This document shows positions 45,022 to 57,915 of a DNA stretch of 64,000 nucleotides, one piece after another; positions within the stretch are counted from its first letter, which is position 1, and each line of letters begins with the position of its first letter. The stretch is taken from positions 33,199,629 through 33,263,628 of the forward strand of contig OX326960.1 of the NCBI GenBank assembly GCA_946800325.1, in the 5' to 3' direction. Origin of the DNA: Luzula sylvatica. Lineage: Eukaryota > Streptophyta > Magnoliopsida > Poales > Juncaceae. Below the pieces are notes generated by a model, which was not told the DNA's origin, ran no database searches, and saw nothing but the letters and a program-made list of their open reading frames with translations. Both the position numbers and the translations under genes were made by a program.

Positions 45022-45276
45022 CATAATTTATTTATCAAAATGGTATAATCACAAAATAAAATAAAACAAATGAATTGAATGGGCAATAAGAAACACACTA
45101 TAGGGTGACAGGAAGCAATATCCATCTGAATCATTAACAAAAATTACTAATTACAATTAATTAAATAATTAATGTGTGCCGTTAACACTCCCCAATCCCA
45201 CTTACCCGCCAGGCGGGAATATCTTATTCATCTCACGTCTCGAGGCGATCGCATCACATTATTTATTCAACACATT

Positions 45277-45319
45277 GTTCCACATCGATGCGCTCGCTTC
45301 ACCATGCGACTATAATATA
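45277..45319 (+). promoter_or_regulatory. Candidate USE + TATA promoter of snRNA (Pol III) type
   Basis: GTTCCACATCG (45277-45287) matches the plant upstream sequence element RTCCCACATCG at 10 of 11 positions. TATAATATA follows at 45311-45319, leaving 23 bp between them, the spacing of Pol III rather than Pol II snRNA genes. The match is by eye; a lone 10/11 match could be chance, but the correct spacing adds weight. Confidence 0.5.
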
Positions 45320-45339
45320 AAACGCTGCTCGTGCTTTGC

Positions 45340-45473
45340 GTGATTGCGAAAGCTCCTTCCCAACTACCAATCAATCTTCGCAGATCTCTGAATAAACTCG
45401 GTCTACTCAAACATCAAAAATAATTTATATGGTTTATAACGAAATGAATGGTCCGGATGTATACAATGTTTTT
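45340..45473 (+). ncRNA. Candidate Pol III transcript of about 130 nt
   Basis: If the upstream promoter is real, a transcript should start near 45340 and end at the T-run 45469-45473. The segment is more GC-balanced than its surroundings, and GATTGCGAA (45342) can pair with TTCGCAGATC (45378) around a pyrimidine-rich loop. It does not look like U6, U3, 7SL or U6atac as I remember them, nor does it hold a telomere template. The RNA class is unknown. Confidence 0.35.
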
Positions 45474-45479
45474 ACACGA

Positions 45480-47115
45480 GTTCAAATAATTTGCGTGTAG
45501 AGAATTGTGAAGATATGAACTGATCTGTGGGTTCCACAAAAAATATATGGATCTTTTTAGAGTAAGATTTGTGGAGGTATACTTTGTGGGAAAGGTTACA
45601 TGGATGTATGGGGCATATAGAAACTGAGATTTCTTTATACTGCAGAAAGCTCCTGTTTTGTGGGTTCATCCCCTCTGAAATAGTACAATAATTGCATGAG
45701 ATTTTCTTTTTGACTTTAAAATAATTTTTGACTACAAAGTATTAACCGGTATAAAATAAATAAATTAGAAAAAAATGAGAAGAGAGATGAAAAAGTTATT
45801 TTTTTTTATATTTTTTATTCTTGTCGATATTTAAGAGCACTTTTACATTTGACCTGATATTTAAACAAAATTCGAAAACTATCTTGGTTGTAAGAAATAT
45901 TTCAAAACTAAGTCATGCATATTATTTGTATACTAATTACTAAAAAAAATATTAAAATATTAAGCAACGTATTTGCTTGAGTTGTAATGAACTAATGATA
46001 TATGAAAATCACAATTTAAATATGAGCAAACATACACAACATCATCTCATCATGATAAAAACATGATGCGTTGTTGGTCTTGTATTTCATAGATGTGGTG
46101 TAACGTGATTGGATGAGATTTCATAAGTGTTTATGTTAACCCAACTTCTTGTTGCCAATCATGTTGCGTAGCATTACTTATTTAAATATATTGAGAATAA
46201 CATTTGTATATTTAGCTACATAGAAAAACTAATTTTCATCCTCTTTAATATAAAAATAATTGTGACCCATCTCAAAATTAGCTTTAAAAAATAAACTAAT
46301 TGTGATTTTTCCAGATATGTAAGATTTTTATGAAATAATAAATTAATTGTCACTTTTCATGATTATTGATATTTTTATGAAATAATAAACTAATTAATTA
46401 TTCTATATATTTAAATTACAAAATAAATCATTCAATTATTATTTTATATACAAATAAATTTTTCATTTTTATTATATATACTAATTATTTATTGGAGATA
46501 TTTTGGGAAATATATCATTCTATATTAACTCCCTCTTTCATTCTAATAATATATCAAAATCGAATGACAAGTGATGTAATGGTATATGCATCGAAGGGGC
46601 AAATATCGACATGCAAAGCATGAACATGAAATTTCATTTTTTGAGCACCGGATTTTAGAATCCGGTTGGGATTAGTCTTGAAATATTTTTGAAAACCAAA
46701 TTATTTTTTGAATTTTGTTTAATTATTTTCTTATTAATTATATTTTAATCCAAACTAATTCAACACTAATCCAGTTGCCACATTTTTGAATTCCCTAATA
46801 TTCATCACGAAAAATAATTTAGAAATCACACGAAATTGCCATATTTTTAGATCAAATATTAGGTTAGAGGGAGTAAATTTAGAAACAATACACAGCTTGA
46901 CGATAAAAAGATCAATTTGAAAAAATAAAGATCACCAAAACCCAAATGAATATAATACAATGACAGTAGAATACGGATCCAACTTTAACAAAAAACCATG
47001 TAGCATTCTTTTATAGTATTATTAACGACTTTTTTTTCCATCGTTTTGAATTTTAATATTTTTTTAAAAGTTAAAAAGAAAAAAAATTAATAAGTAAGAA
47101 ATTGCAACTCATACA
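45480..47115. other. AT-rich intergenic stretch
   Basis: No gene recognised. A small perfect hairpin, CCGGATTTTAGAATCCGG, lies near 46647. The end of the stretch is the presumed promoter of the reticulon gene. Confidence 0.5.
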
Positions 47116-47275
47116 ATGAAATATATTTCAGAGGACATAGCCTTCCTTCCCCGACTTTTCTCTCATCCCATAAAAATCCGAAAGGTACTTCACTCCTTCG
47201 CTTTCACAAGGAGAGAACAGTTCAAACAGCAAAAAAAAAACTCGAAACTCGAAACCTTTCCCTTCTATTTCTCAT

Positions 47276-47625
47276 GTGAGTATTATTTTTTTTCATTTTT
47301 CTTTTTATATTCTTCTGAAGTTTGCTTTACAGTTCTAGTTCTTTTCGTGGACTCGGCAATAATCTAGGTTTTGTTTAATCTTCAGTCGAGCCACTTACAA
47401 TTTTTTTTATTACACATGTAACCGTTATAGTTATTATTTTTTGAATTTATTAGCTTTTTTTGGGGACTTTCTACTATATATATTCCTTTTTTTCGAATTA
47501 TTTCTGTTCTAGAAGTTGGTTTGATTTGCAATATATCTGAAATTTTGGGGCTTTTACTTTGCATATTCTGAATACAATATTTGTCTTTTTTTTAAAATAC
47601 TGTTTTTGTGCCTTTTACTTTGCAG
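47276..47625 (+). other. Probable leader intron of the reticulon gene
   Basis: Donor CAT|GTGAGTATT at 47276 and acceptor TTTGCAG ending at 47625 enclose a T-rich segment. Twenty bases of leader remain before the ATG at 47645. Inferred from splice signals only. Confidence 0.5.
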
Positions 47626-47644
47626 AAAAACAGATTATTAAGAG

Positions 47645-48845
47645 ATGTCTGATAAATCAGAAAATTCGGGTGAAAGTATTGTGAGCAATATCATAGAATC
47701 AGTGGCCCATGCAGTTTCGAATCAGAAATCCGAAGCAGTTTCTGATCAAGTCAACAAATTGTTCAGTAGCCCCAAAACCGTTCACCATGTTTTGGGGGGT
47801 GGACAATGTAAGATATTTTATTCACTGTAATTCGATGTTTAATTAGCCCCAATCAAGTTAATTTCGTTCCAATTTAGAGTTCAATCGACTTAATTTATTC
47901 TAATTTGTATTTTTCCTGTAATTTAGCTGCGGATGTGTTATTATGGAGAAACAAGAAAATATCTTCGAGTGTTTTAGGGGCTGCGACGGCTCTTTGGGTC
48001 GTATTCGAATGGCTCGATTATCATTTTCTCACTCTGATTTCCTTCATTCTTGTTCTCGGAATGGTCGTCCAATTTCTCTGGTCCAACGCCTCTGGTTTTC
48101 TCTCTAGGTAGAAATTATTATGCATATAATATCCAAATTAATTATGTTTATATTTTTGATATATAATTATATTTGCTTTTTAGTTCTGGAGAGGTGCCTC
48201 GAGTTAAATTGCCAGAGGAATTATTCGTGAATATTGGAAAAGCGGTTGGAGTTCAAGTTAATAACTTTCTTCATTTCATTCAAGAAGTTTCGTGCAATAG
48301 AGATTTCAAGCAATTTGTCATGGTAATTATCTCTCTATTATTAGTTATTTACTTATTTTTTTCGTCAAATTAGCCCCCAATTAAGCCTCTATTCTAGAAA
48401 AAAAAAATTGAGGTGTGCAATTAAGCATCAATTATCCCAAATTTATTCTTGATCTCATACATCGATTTTAATATTTTTATTTTTTGTCAGGTCTTGGCGA
48501 GCCTATGGATTGCAGCTATAATTGGAAGCTGGTGCAATTTTCTTACTGTTATTTACATTGGTAAAATGCCACATCTTTTTCTCTTATTTACATCGGTGAA
48601 ATATTCTCATTTTGGTCCTCAATATTATTATTTGTTTCTGATTTAATGCATCGATATTACTTTTTTTTGTTGCAGGATTTGTTAGTGCTCACACTATGCC
48701 GGTATTTTACGAGAAATACCAAGACCAAGTCGATGATTTCATATATAGTGTTCTCGGTCTTCTCAGAAACCAATACGAAAAGCTCGATAAAAGCGTTTTA
48801 AGCAAAATTCCCAAAGGAAACCTCAAGGCAAAGAAGGCTGAATAA
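47645..48845 (+). CDS. Reticulon-like protein (RTNLB), complete
   Basis: Five exons: 47645-47807, 47927-48107, 48184-48322, 48491-48560 and 48676-48845. All introns are GT..AG and the phases join to 240 residues, a typical length for plant reticulons. A short polar N-terminus is followed by the reticulon homology domain from about residue 45: VHHVLGGGQSADVLLWRNKK, a first long hydrophobic hairpin (about 70-105), a loop containing GEVPRVKLPEELFVNIG, a second hairpin (about 158-188, ASLWIAAIIGSWCNFLTVIY), then TMPVFYEKYQDQVDDF. The end KKAE fits the dilysine ER-retrieval pattern. Such proteins wedge into the ER membrane and shape tubules. The domain is intact, so I expect a working gene. The subclass within RTNLB is not assigned. 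Confidence 0.96.
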
Positions 48846-50599
48846 TATTATTCAATCTCACATAATTAATTTGTTAATTAAACTAGATGTTGCTTTTAGC
48901 GTGATTTGATGGTGCATTTCGTTTAAAATTATGGTTTTAAGTATTGTTTTGGTTGAATTGGTGTTATGAATTCATCAAATATATATTTTGTGTGTGTGTG
49001 TGCGTGTGTGCATATAATGGTTTATTATTTGCCTTGGAAATATTATTATGTTGTGAATTCACGAGTTAATTATATTCTTAGAGAATGTGATACTGTTATC
49101 CTCGCTTTTTGTCTCTGAAATCCAGTTAAAAGAGCAAAAAAATAAAAAAAAATAAACAGGACTAATTAACACTATTTCACAAAAAATATCTGGTGTTTGT
49201 ATCGAACTCCAATTTTGATCAAAATAATTAATAAAAAAATTATTGTTAATTGACCAATTAAAGATATAGAACAATAACTAATTAATTATGTTCTAAGATG
49301 TCTAACATATATAAATTATGTTTCTAATTTTGATAGAATTTAAATAGAAAAAGTTCTAGAGAGCAAGAGTTGTTTGAATTCAATTACTCGATCTATCCGT
49401 AAATTACTTGAGAAAACATGATCGCCAAGTACTCTTTCATACAATTCTTATGTATTTTAATTTTTAATTTTTTATTTTCTAATTGCGTTGTATGATATAA
49501 TGTATAATACAGTGAAGGAAAGAAAAATAAATATACAACAAATTTATCCCGCGAGAAAAAAGAAATTCAAATCTAATTTCTTCTGGATTTAGACAATAAC
49601 TCCACAGTGATACGATCCATAGATATTATCAAATCCACGATTGAATCATAGCGACCCTATTAGTAGCATTCCTTACTACAACATTGAATAGCCGAGTCGA
49701 TAATTTCACATATATTTGCAAATGCTCAAAGTTACGTAATCGCGTAACCAAATAGTTAATGTTTGATTTAATAAATCTTATAGTTTCATCTAATATCTTC
49801 ATAAAATATATATAATTCTGCAGCAAATCTCGTTATGTCAGGATTTAATTTAGCTCAAAACATGTGTATCTGTTGCATAGTTTTCTTATCAATATATAGA
49901 AATCTTGCTTTCACACTTGATACGTGCCAAGTTGGAATTGAAATCACGTTAATGGTTTGAATTTCAAGTACCAACTAACAAAAATCAGCTAGTTAATTTT
50001 GCATGACTTTACTTCAAAAAAAATATAAATGCATTAATTCATGAGTATTATTATTCAGTAATTTAAATTGAATAAAAAGCAAAAATTACACCATAAACAC
50101 AGATGGACTGTATTTCTTTACTAGAAAGGAGCTTGGGGAAGAAGGTTAATTCCTGAAATTAATTATAATTATGGAGTCGTGATGTATATACCCATGTTTC
50201 TTTCTTCATAAAACTTGATGTGCTGGAAAGTAAGCATTTTAAATCTTATGGGCCTTTTTTTCAAGCCCCCTTAAGGGAATTTTTTTTTTTGGACTTAAGG
50301 TTGAACATTTTTTTTTTCCAATGTGTTAAATCTTATGAATTTTTGGATTAAAACCACTGCACTGGATTGTACTTTTTGCCAGTCATGATCGTACAACATG
50401 CTGCATTAATTGTCTTGCTTTGCATTAATTGTTCTTTTTCTGACATTTAAGCTTAACAAGCTTAACAAGCTCAGGGGGGAATTCAATTTTTTTTGAATTT
50501 CAAACTTAGACAGCAATATTATAAATACCACCAAAATTTCATTCATTTTTTGTTGCTTATTGAGTAATTTTTTCTGATTGTTAATTTTGTCAATTTCAT
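48846..50599. other. Reticulon 3' region and intergenic DNA
   Basis: A short TG repeat lies at about 48989-49009. AAGCTTAACAAGCTTAACAA (50450) is a small tandem repeat. No gene recognised. Confidence 0.5.
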
Positions 50600-51010
50600 G
50601 CATAAAACTCGATTTCTTGTTAGATTTAACTTGTTTTTTGTTTTGTTTTATTCAATGAGTTTTAGAGAAACAATTTTTGATTTTGATCCAAATTTCTTCT
50701 TGGATTTAACTCGTTTTTGTTGTTTGTCTTCACGAGTTTGAGAAAAACAATTTGGATTTTCAATCAACTTTTTTAGATTGAACTATTTTTAGGTGTTTTG
50801 AGTAATGCTTTTAAGAATGATTATTTTGATTTTGAACCAATTTTTTTCTGGATCTAACTGTTGTTTGTTGTTTGATTTAATGAGTATCAGAGAAATAATT
50901 TTGATTTTGAACCAATTCCTTTTAGGTTTAACAGTTTTTTGTTGTTTCCAGTAATGTTTTTAAGACTAATTATTTTAATTTTAAACCAAATTTTTGTTTA
51001 GAATTAACTG
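50600..51010. repeat. Degenerate tandem repeat, period about 75 bp, about six units
   Basis: Landmark GGATTTAACT or a variant occurs near 50620, 50703, 50776, 50852, 50934 and 51001, each preceded by TTTTGATTTTGAACCAA-like sequence and followed by TTTTTGTTGTTT-like sequence. Confidence 0.65.
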
Positions 51011-52316
51011 TTATTTTTTTAATTTTGTTCAACAAAAAATAACTGTAGATTGAAATATTTTTTAACCGAAAATACATCTAGGTAAAAATTTAAACCGTAA
51101 TTGTTTGTAGAGAATTTTTTTTGAAATTAAATTTTTTTCAACATAGATTATCTATGAATTGAATAGTTTAATTGTCTTCCTTAAAATATATTTTATAAAA
51201 AAAATTCTACATTTAAATGTTTTCTGGATTGAAATCTAAACCATATTTTCTTTTCATTTTTGTGATTTTTAAACGTATAATTCTGGATTATCTACGAAAC
51301 ATTAAAAGTATAATTCTAGTAAAATATCATTAAACAACAAATATTGTTCTCTAAATTAAGACAAATAACAACAAAACACAACAAAACATTCTTCAAAATA
51401 AACTTACGCATCAAATTCTACACATAATTAATACCAAACATCATTCACAAATACCAAACTCCTAAATAAACATAAACAAAAAGAAATATTAAAGTATAAT
51501 CACAATCAAATATTATTACATTAGAATTTCACATATATTATTCTCCAAAATAACAAAATATTATTCAAAATAAACCTAACACACACCAAGAGCAAGACAT
51601 AATTATTACAAAACATTGTTCACAAAACCCAAACTCCAAAACAAACATAAAAAATGAAACATTAAAGTATATTCCTAGTTATACATTAAAACATAATCAC
51701 AATTAAACATTAAAATCATCAATGAGATTTTATAGCATAACATTAAAATCATCCCAATTAAAGCACAATCACAGTTAAACATTACATACCAAACTCTAAA
51801 ATTAACCAACAAGATGAGACATTAAAGCATAATCTCAGTTAAACGTTAAAGCATAATCACTGACAATATAATGATCGTCATCGTCGAACACTGAAAACAT
51901 TGTTCATTCTATTTTTCTTACCTGAGTACATGTTTTGAGAGAGAAAGAACACACAAATACATCTGAAAAACACACAATAATAGGGTTAATAACAAATGAA
52001 AAAAATACTAGAAAAAACTGTAACAGTATGGCTGGTCATTGGAAAACGGTATCGATGAAAAACAATACCATCAAGAAAAAATTACACCAACAATGTTGAA
52101 CACTAGAAAACAGTACCGCTGAAAAGCATTATCATCATTATTGGTTTGTCAATGTTGGTCGTCGCTAACCTTGTAATGTTCGTCATCATCGAACACTGAA
52201 TATTTGTGGTATGTCAAGCTCCATTGTTGTATGAAGTAAAATTAGAACCAAGAACAAGATTGGTGGGAGAGAAAAAAAAAAGAGGGAAGAATGAATGGAT
52301 GAAGAAGAAGAAAGAA

Positions 52317-52318
<2 letters not shown>
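51011..52318. other. AT-rich intergenic, weakly repetitive
   Basis: ACATTAAARCATAATCNCARTT recurs several times between 51480 and 51860. CGTCATCRTCGAACACTGAA occurs at about 51876 and 52181. No gene. Confidence 0.45.
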
Positions 52319-52352
<34 letters not shown>

Positions 52353-52372
52353 GTGTGTGTGTGTGTGTGTGT
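52319..52372. repeat. Poly-G run followed by (GT)n
   Basis: 33 consecutive G then about 10 GT units, ending 71 bp before a MITE. The opposite strand has the same CA/poly-C junction as the tracts at 59.1 and 59.4 kb. Confidence 0.95.
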
Positions 52373-52442
52373 GCCAGCACATCAAGACCACCAGGAGAAA
52401 TTAGGGGGGGCATACAATATTTTTCAGATAAATATAATAGTT

Positions 52443-52668
52443 GAGTAGTGATGTACACCCCCTAGTACTTTCTCTCCCACATCCTTGATGACGTGGATGT
52501 GGTTTAACACCTTCAAAATTAACACACAAAAATATTATCTTAATTCATGATTGAACATACAATTAAGATGTTAAACCATGAATTAAAGTGTTGATTTTTA
52601 AGATGTTAAACCATATCCACGTCATCAAGAATGTGAGGGGAGATGTGGAGATATGTCCAACATTTTCC
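52443..52668. mobile_element. MITE of the TTGATGACGTGG family, 226 bp
   Basis: Long imperfect inverted repeats (TCCTTGATGACGTGGATGTG near the left end against its complement near the right) and a 9-bp target duplication ATAATAGTT/ATAATAATT (one mismatch). It matches 58568-58813 in opposite orientation and the fragment 22279-22435. The 9-bp duplication suggests a Mutator-like origin. Confidence 0.88.
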
Positions 52669-52677
52669 ATAATAATT

Positions 52678-54060
52678 ACTAATGACGTGGCAAAACGTGA
52701 ATGCAAAGAATGAATTGTCAATTGTACTAGAGGGACTTGAGGGATCTCCATTTTGGTGTTATATATTCAAATTTGTTATTGTGAATTAATGGATAATTGA
52801 TAATTTTAATCTAATATCAAATTTTTTTTGTTGATAGATTGTTTTATCAATATTTATGCTTGTACAAAAGTAAACTATATATTTTTTAAGAATGACTTCA
52901 TGTTAAGTAACAAAGATATATATTTTTGAAATATATATAATATAATATGACCTGCATTTGAGAGTGTCAATTATATTTTAATTTTATAAGTTAATACATG
53001 AGATATAACTGGAATTTTTAATTCAATATTTTGTAGAAACAAAAAATAGAATTACATTTCTAATACAAATTGTATATGACACGTGCAATATTTTATCCTT
53101 TAGTGCACATATTTTAATTTATTAAAGATTTGATATTATCATTAATAGTATCAATCCAATCAATATATATGACTATAATAATATTATTATAAACTAATAT
53201 TAATCACATGTCTAACATTAACTAATATTGTTATACAATTCTATTGTTATTTAATTATCTTATTTTTATTTATTTATATAGTTTTGTCTATGTTTCGTTT
53301 TGGATTTAACATATGAAAACAAATTGTAGTTGATATATAATATATAATAATATAAATATCTTGGTAAATTAATGATTCTATAATATAATGATTATTTTTT
53401 ATCAATTAAAAAAATGCACGTAAATTGTATTTCTTCTAGTTTATGATATTTGATGGACAATAAATTAAAAAACCCAATGCAACATGATATGTCTCTTGGT
53501 GATTTTTAATATTAATTTTCGAATAATGTAACGTTACTAACGTATAATTATTTTAATACTGAAATGGTTTATTTAATTTTACAAATTCTTTTTATAAACA
53601 TGAAAAGGTTTAATCTTAATTTCCTCCACAAAAAATGGTTTAATCTTCATTTTTTTTTCTTAATCTCTCGCTCCATTCAATTGATATAAATTATAATTGA
53701 TGACATATTAAAAGTTTTTGTACAAAGAAAATTCAATTTACATTTCATAAAAAAATCGAAATAGTACATACAAATCAAAAGGTAAGACTAATTCGCGATT
53801 ATGCACTCCAAACCCAAATTCTTTTATTCTCTCTTTTTTTTTGCCTAAAAATTCAAACTGGTATGATTAGTTATTTAACCCAAATCACTTAATGTGTTTA
53901 TTTAAACACATGAGAAAAAAATACCTTGATAATTTGTATTTCAAATTATCTATTTGCATTTCCATAAGAAATGAAGAATCCATAAAATACGAAGAAGAGA
54001 TTCATCATCAAGCATACTTCGCAGAGAAGAGAGAATAAAAGAAATAATAATTTTGGTAAC
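52678..54060. other. AT-rich intergenic stretch
   Basis: No gene or element ends were recognised. Confidence 0.5.
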
Positions 54061-54099
54061 TTCACAGAGAAAGAAAGAAGGAAAGACTGATTTTTTTTA

Positions 54100-54255
54100 T
54101 ATTGATCCGGTTTGCGTTTTTTTCTTCTTCGGAAAACCGTCCGGTTCAATAGTTTTGAACGGTTTATTTGCAATTCCTGTATTATAAACGGACCGAATCG
54201 GAAATGGACACGGGTCCGTTTTTTCGGTCCGACCACCCGATCCGGTCCGGTTTTA
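54100..54255. repeat. GGTCCGG-rich transposon-like remnant
   Basis: Dense CCGGTTT, ACCGTCCGGTT, CGGACCGAATCGG and CCGGTCCGGTTTT words in AT-rich DNA. This composition is typical of subterminal regions in some plant hAT MITEs. No target duplication identified. Confidence 0.35.
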
Positions 54256-54299
54256 ATAACTCTGCATGTGACAGTTTGACTTTTTTCCAATTTTAACCG

Positions 54300-54810
54300 T
54301 ATTTTGTGCACTCCATGCGCATTCCAAAACGCAAACCGTCCCTCACCCAGGTTTTATACAATTTCTAGATTATTATATATTTTTCCGTGTTATGCATTTT
54401 TTGATGTATTTTATGTTTTTTAGATGCATGATATATTTTTTTAATTGTAATAATATATATATTTTTTACATGCATGATTTGTCTTTATTTACTATATATT
54501 TTTTAAACCTATTATATATCTTTTAGATGTATAATTTTTTTTTTTAAATACAATACATATAATACATTTTTATGTATGATATATATTTATGTATGTATGA
54601 TAAATTTTTTTAAGTAATAAAATTTTCTAAATAAATAACATATTTTTAAAAAATTTAAGACGTAGATTTGTACTTTTCGTATAGCGATTAATAATTTTTT
54701 GCGACGTGCGTTTGGAACGTACACTACAATTTAATTGGTCAAATAGTCAAAACAAAAAAAATATAAACTTTAATGACATCAATCTATCTATAGTTATATT
54801 TTTGAACATC
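54300..54810. other. AT-rich intergenic stretch
   Basis: Low-complexity TAGATGTATAAT/GTATGATATA phrases. No gene. Confidence 0.5.
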
Positions 54811-55275
54811 ACACAATATCTTGACACGTGTCAGGGTTTTTTTTTTTTTTAATAGTTTTATTTCTATTTCAACCCAAGTTATACCCATGAATGGAAGAAA
54901 AAATATAATTGACCCCCAAAATCATCACATATCCTTGATGAGGTGACAAAATGAATTGATTAACATTTCTAATTGACTCAATTAAATGTTAATTGACATG
55001 TTTAATTAACACATTAACAATTCATAATATGTTAATATTAGTAAATATTAATTGACATGTGACCACATATTGAGACGTGTCAGTTTTTTTTTTTTTTTTG
55101 AGTTTTGTTTCTATTGCAACCCAAATTATACTCATGTATGGAAGAAAAATATAATTGGCCCCCAAACTCATCACAGTATCTTCGATGAGGTGACAAAGTG
55201 AATTGATTAACATTTATAATTGACTCAATTAAATGTTAATTGACATATTTAATTAACACATCAATAATTTATAAT
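54811..55275. repeat. Two tandem copies of a 250-bp unit
   Basis: GACGTGTCAG plus T-run, TGGAAGAAAAATATAATTG, CCCCAAA, CATCACA, GATGAGGTGACAAA, GAATTGATTAACATTTATAA and TTAAATGTTAATTGACATRT occur in the same order from about 54822 and again from about 55072. A third, partial relative is at 62640-62830. The unit is rich in inverted phrases and looks like a MITE duplicated in tandem. Confidence 0.8.
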
Positions 55276-57794
55276 ATGTTAATTGAAATGTCAAATCAAT
55301 TAACGGTCAATTAAATCGTTAAATGAGACAATCAATAAAACTAATCAACCTACTTAATTCTTTTTTGCCGCCTCATCAAGGATATTATTTTTGTGTTATT
55401 GGGGTTCCATATATAATACCCGTATGAAATTATAACTCAATTGTTAATTTCTTATGATATAATTTATAATTGTGTTCTTTTTAAAAATAAATTGGTATTT
55501 TTTATGTTAATGAATGACATTTTAAATATATATTTTCGATTTTATGTGTATTATTCACGGTTTTCTTTTATTTGTTTTGAAATTTTAATTTTGTTTGAAT
55601 TATAACATGTTATATTTTATTTATTTGGTGTGGATTTATAACGATGGACCAATTTCATGGACCCTTATTAATTATAATGTATATATTCATGATAAACAAA
55701 TTTCATGAATATTTATTAATTATAATGTATTTATTGACATCAATATATTTACAAACATATCATGATTATATAATTGAGTTTAAACGTATCTGCGCAAATT
55801 TTATTTAAATAAATTATATAAAAACATGTAAAAAAAAGTATGAAATCTCGCGCAATTGTTGCTCTCTCCTTTTAAAAATAAAATTGGACTCTTCATCGAG
55901 CAGATGCAGAAGGCTATATACTATACACCTCTCTCTCCTTTTAAAAATAAAATAAAATACAATTGGGCTCTTTAAATAGAAACACTGGGCAAACATTAAA
56001 AATTGTACAAGGCTTTGTCACGATAACTACTCAAATAATTTGGTGCAACATATATGTAACCAGAAACTTAATCACCGTGGACTTAAAAGTAAGATTTTTT
56101 TTTGGAGAAAGAATCTCGACTCTAGTTGACTTGTCGACCAAACAAGAAGTGTATGTGTAGCGTCTCTCTTCGAATTTCGAAAGGACATGCATTGTGAACG
56201 GCATATTGTACTTTTGCATTTTGCCATTAATATTTGGAAAAAAACTAAATCGCCTACATTACACTATGATCATAGTCACTGTGACTAAACTTCAATTCTT
56301 TTATTATAATCAAAGCTGCAAGAACCGGATATATAGTTTTATTGTTTTTTTGGTTCAATATTTTATGTGTGCATTTATTTTAGACTACACGTACGCGACT
56401 TGAGAACCGAAAAATTAAAGCTATGGATGTGTACATAATTAAGACATGATATTCTTCTTCTTCTTCATTGGATACTAGTTGGCTTTGAGGGAACGTGCAT
56501 GGTTTGCTTCTGGCACGTGGTGGCTGTGCAGTGCAACCATCGTCCATGAGCTCAGCCCAATCTTGCGGAACCCAGTAGACACGTCGGATTACCATGTTTT
56601 ACCATGGCCCCACATTTTGCGTGCCTCATCCTCTACATCTCTCGCGTATGTAGTCTTGCTTGTCGTGATAATAAAATGTGTAATATTAGCATTAATTGGG
56701 ACTATCGTGTAAAAGATGATGTTTTCTTGAACTTAATAGTCAAGTAGCAAAAAATATTTATCGCAACAAGATGCATATAATGTGTTGGTTAAGTTGACGA
56801 TTTTGTGAATCATCCATGTGTTAGTCAATTCTGATTTCTAGAACTTTGTGTTTATTTTCTTAACCTTAATTATTATCAAATTTACGTGAAATATGTAAAT
56901 TTACATAATAATACTAAAAGAATTATACTCACAATGATCGCATAACCATCACTTCCGAAGGATATCAGAAAATATTAAAAATACTATGTGAGTAACAAAT
57001 ACTACTCGTAAGTTCTCAAAGAGATTGATACATGATTTTGAGTCGATCAAGAGCAGTAACTTCTTCCATGTAGAATATAACTCATCTTTAACAATGCAGA
57101 GAGATAATTGGAACCAGTAATTTCAAAATTATGAACCTTGTAAACTGTTCATACTGCTTTATCTGCGCTTCCTTGTGTGCAGTTTCCTTTTTCTTTTTAT
57201 TTTACTTTTTTTCATTCAATTTTTTGTTTTCTTCCTTTTATTCAATTTTTTCGTTCTATCTTATTGTATGAAAATATGTACACATAATGAAACTAATGGT
57301 TTATTTAAATATCTTTGATGTTATTTTTTATAAATATACCGCACAAAAGGATCAAAATTATTTTAACACCGAATATGTTAAGTTGAATCCTTTGGTATGC
57401 AATCAAAATGTCTTTTTCTTAGCGATAGTAGATTGCTTGCGAATAATCATTAATTTGAAACAACATAAATATATATCATGAATATTTATTTAAGAAACAA
57501 AACAAACTTTTGTGCTACTTGAAAAATTATGTAATAATATGAATTCGAAACGAAGATAGAAACACAAGAAAATCTATAGACAAAAGTAAATTAGATTTTA
57601 ATTTAATAGATACCCTCAAACAATAAAAATGCTTGCATACTTGATTAAATATATTATATGAAATCTCATATAAAATATCACTTATAATATTGTATATATA
57701 AATTACATTACATACAAATGTTCGAGTCTTTGGCTCCATAGGTTTTTACCATATGTTTCTAAAAAATTAAGGTTCTCTAATATTTTTACAAATG
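55276..57794. other. AT-rich intergenic stretch
   Basis: A GC-balanced patch at 56450-56650 includes a G-box core, CACGTG (56514), and a 71-codon minus-strand frame (contains RRVYWVPQDWAELMDDG) of unknown origin. CTCTCTCCTTTTAAAAATAA occurs at about 55861 and 55930. No gene is called. Confidence 0.4.
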
Positions 57795-57915
57795 TTGGAC
57801 CAATAATGTCAATGTTTGCTAGTTCAAGTAGTTAGATACTCATACAAGCCCAAAAATTGTCATGAGTTCAAAACCCGATAAATTCAGTTTCTCGAAAATA
57901 AATGAGAGACAAACA
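57795..57915 (+). mobile_element. Possible tRNA-derived SINE remnant
   Basis: TAGTTCAAGTAGTTAG (57818) resembles a Pol III A box. GAGTTCAAAACCC (57864), 46 bp further, fits the B box GWTCRANNC. The surrounding order (ATACTCATACAAG, GTCATGAGTTC) resembles plant SINE heads. No tail or target duplication was identified. Confidence 0.4.

Noticed and set aside
45340..45473. Telomerase RNA, which also uses a USE/TATA Pol III promoter in plants
   Set aside because: No telomere-template sequence (AAACCCTAA type) lies in the predicted transcript.
56380..56595. 71-codon minus-strand frame (RRVYWVPQDWAELM)
   Set aside because: Composition is coding-like but no family, splice context or promoter supports it; noted only within the intergenic entry.
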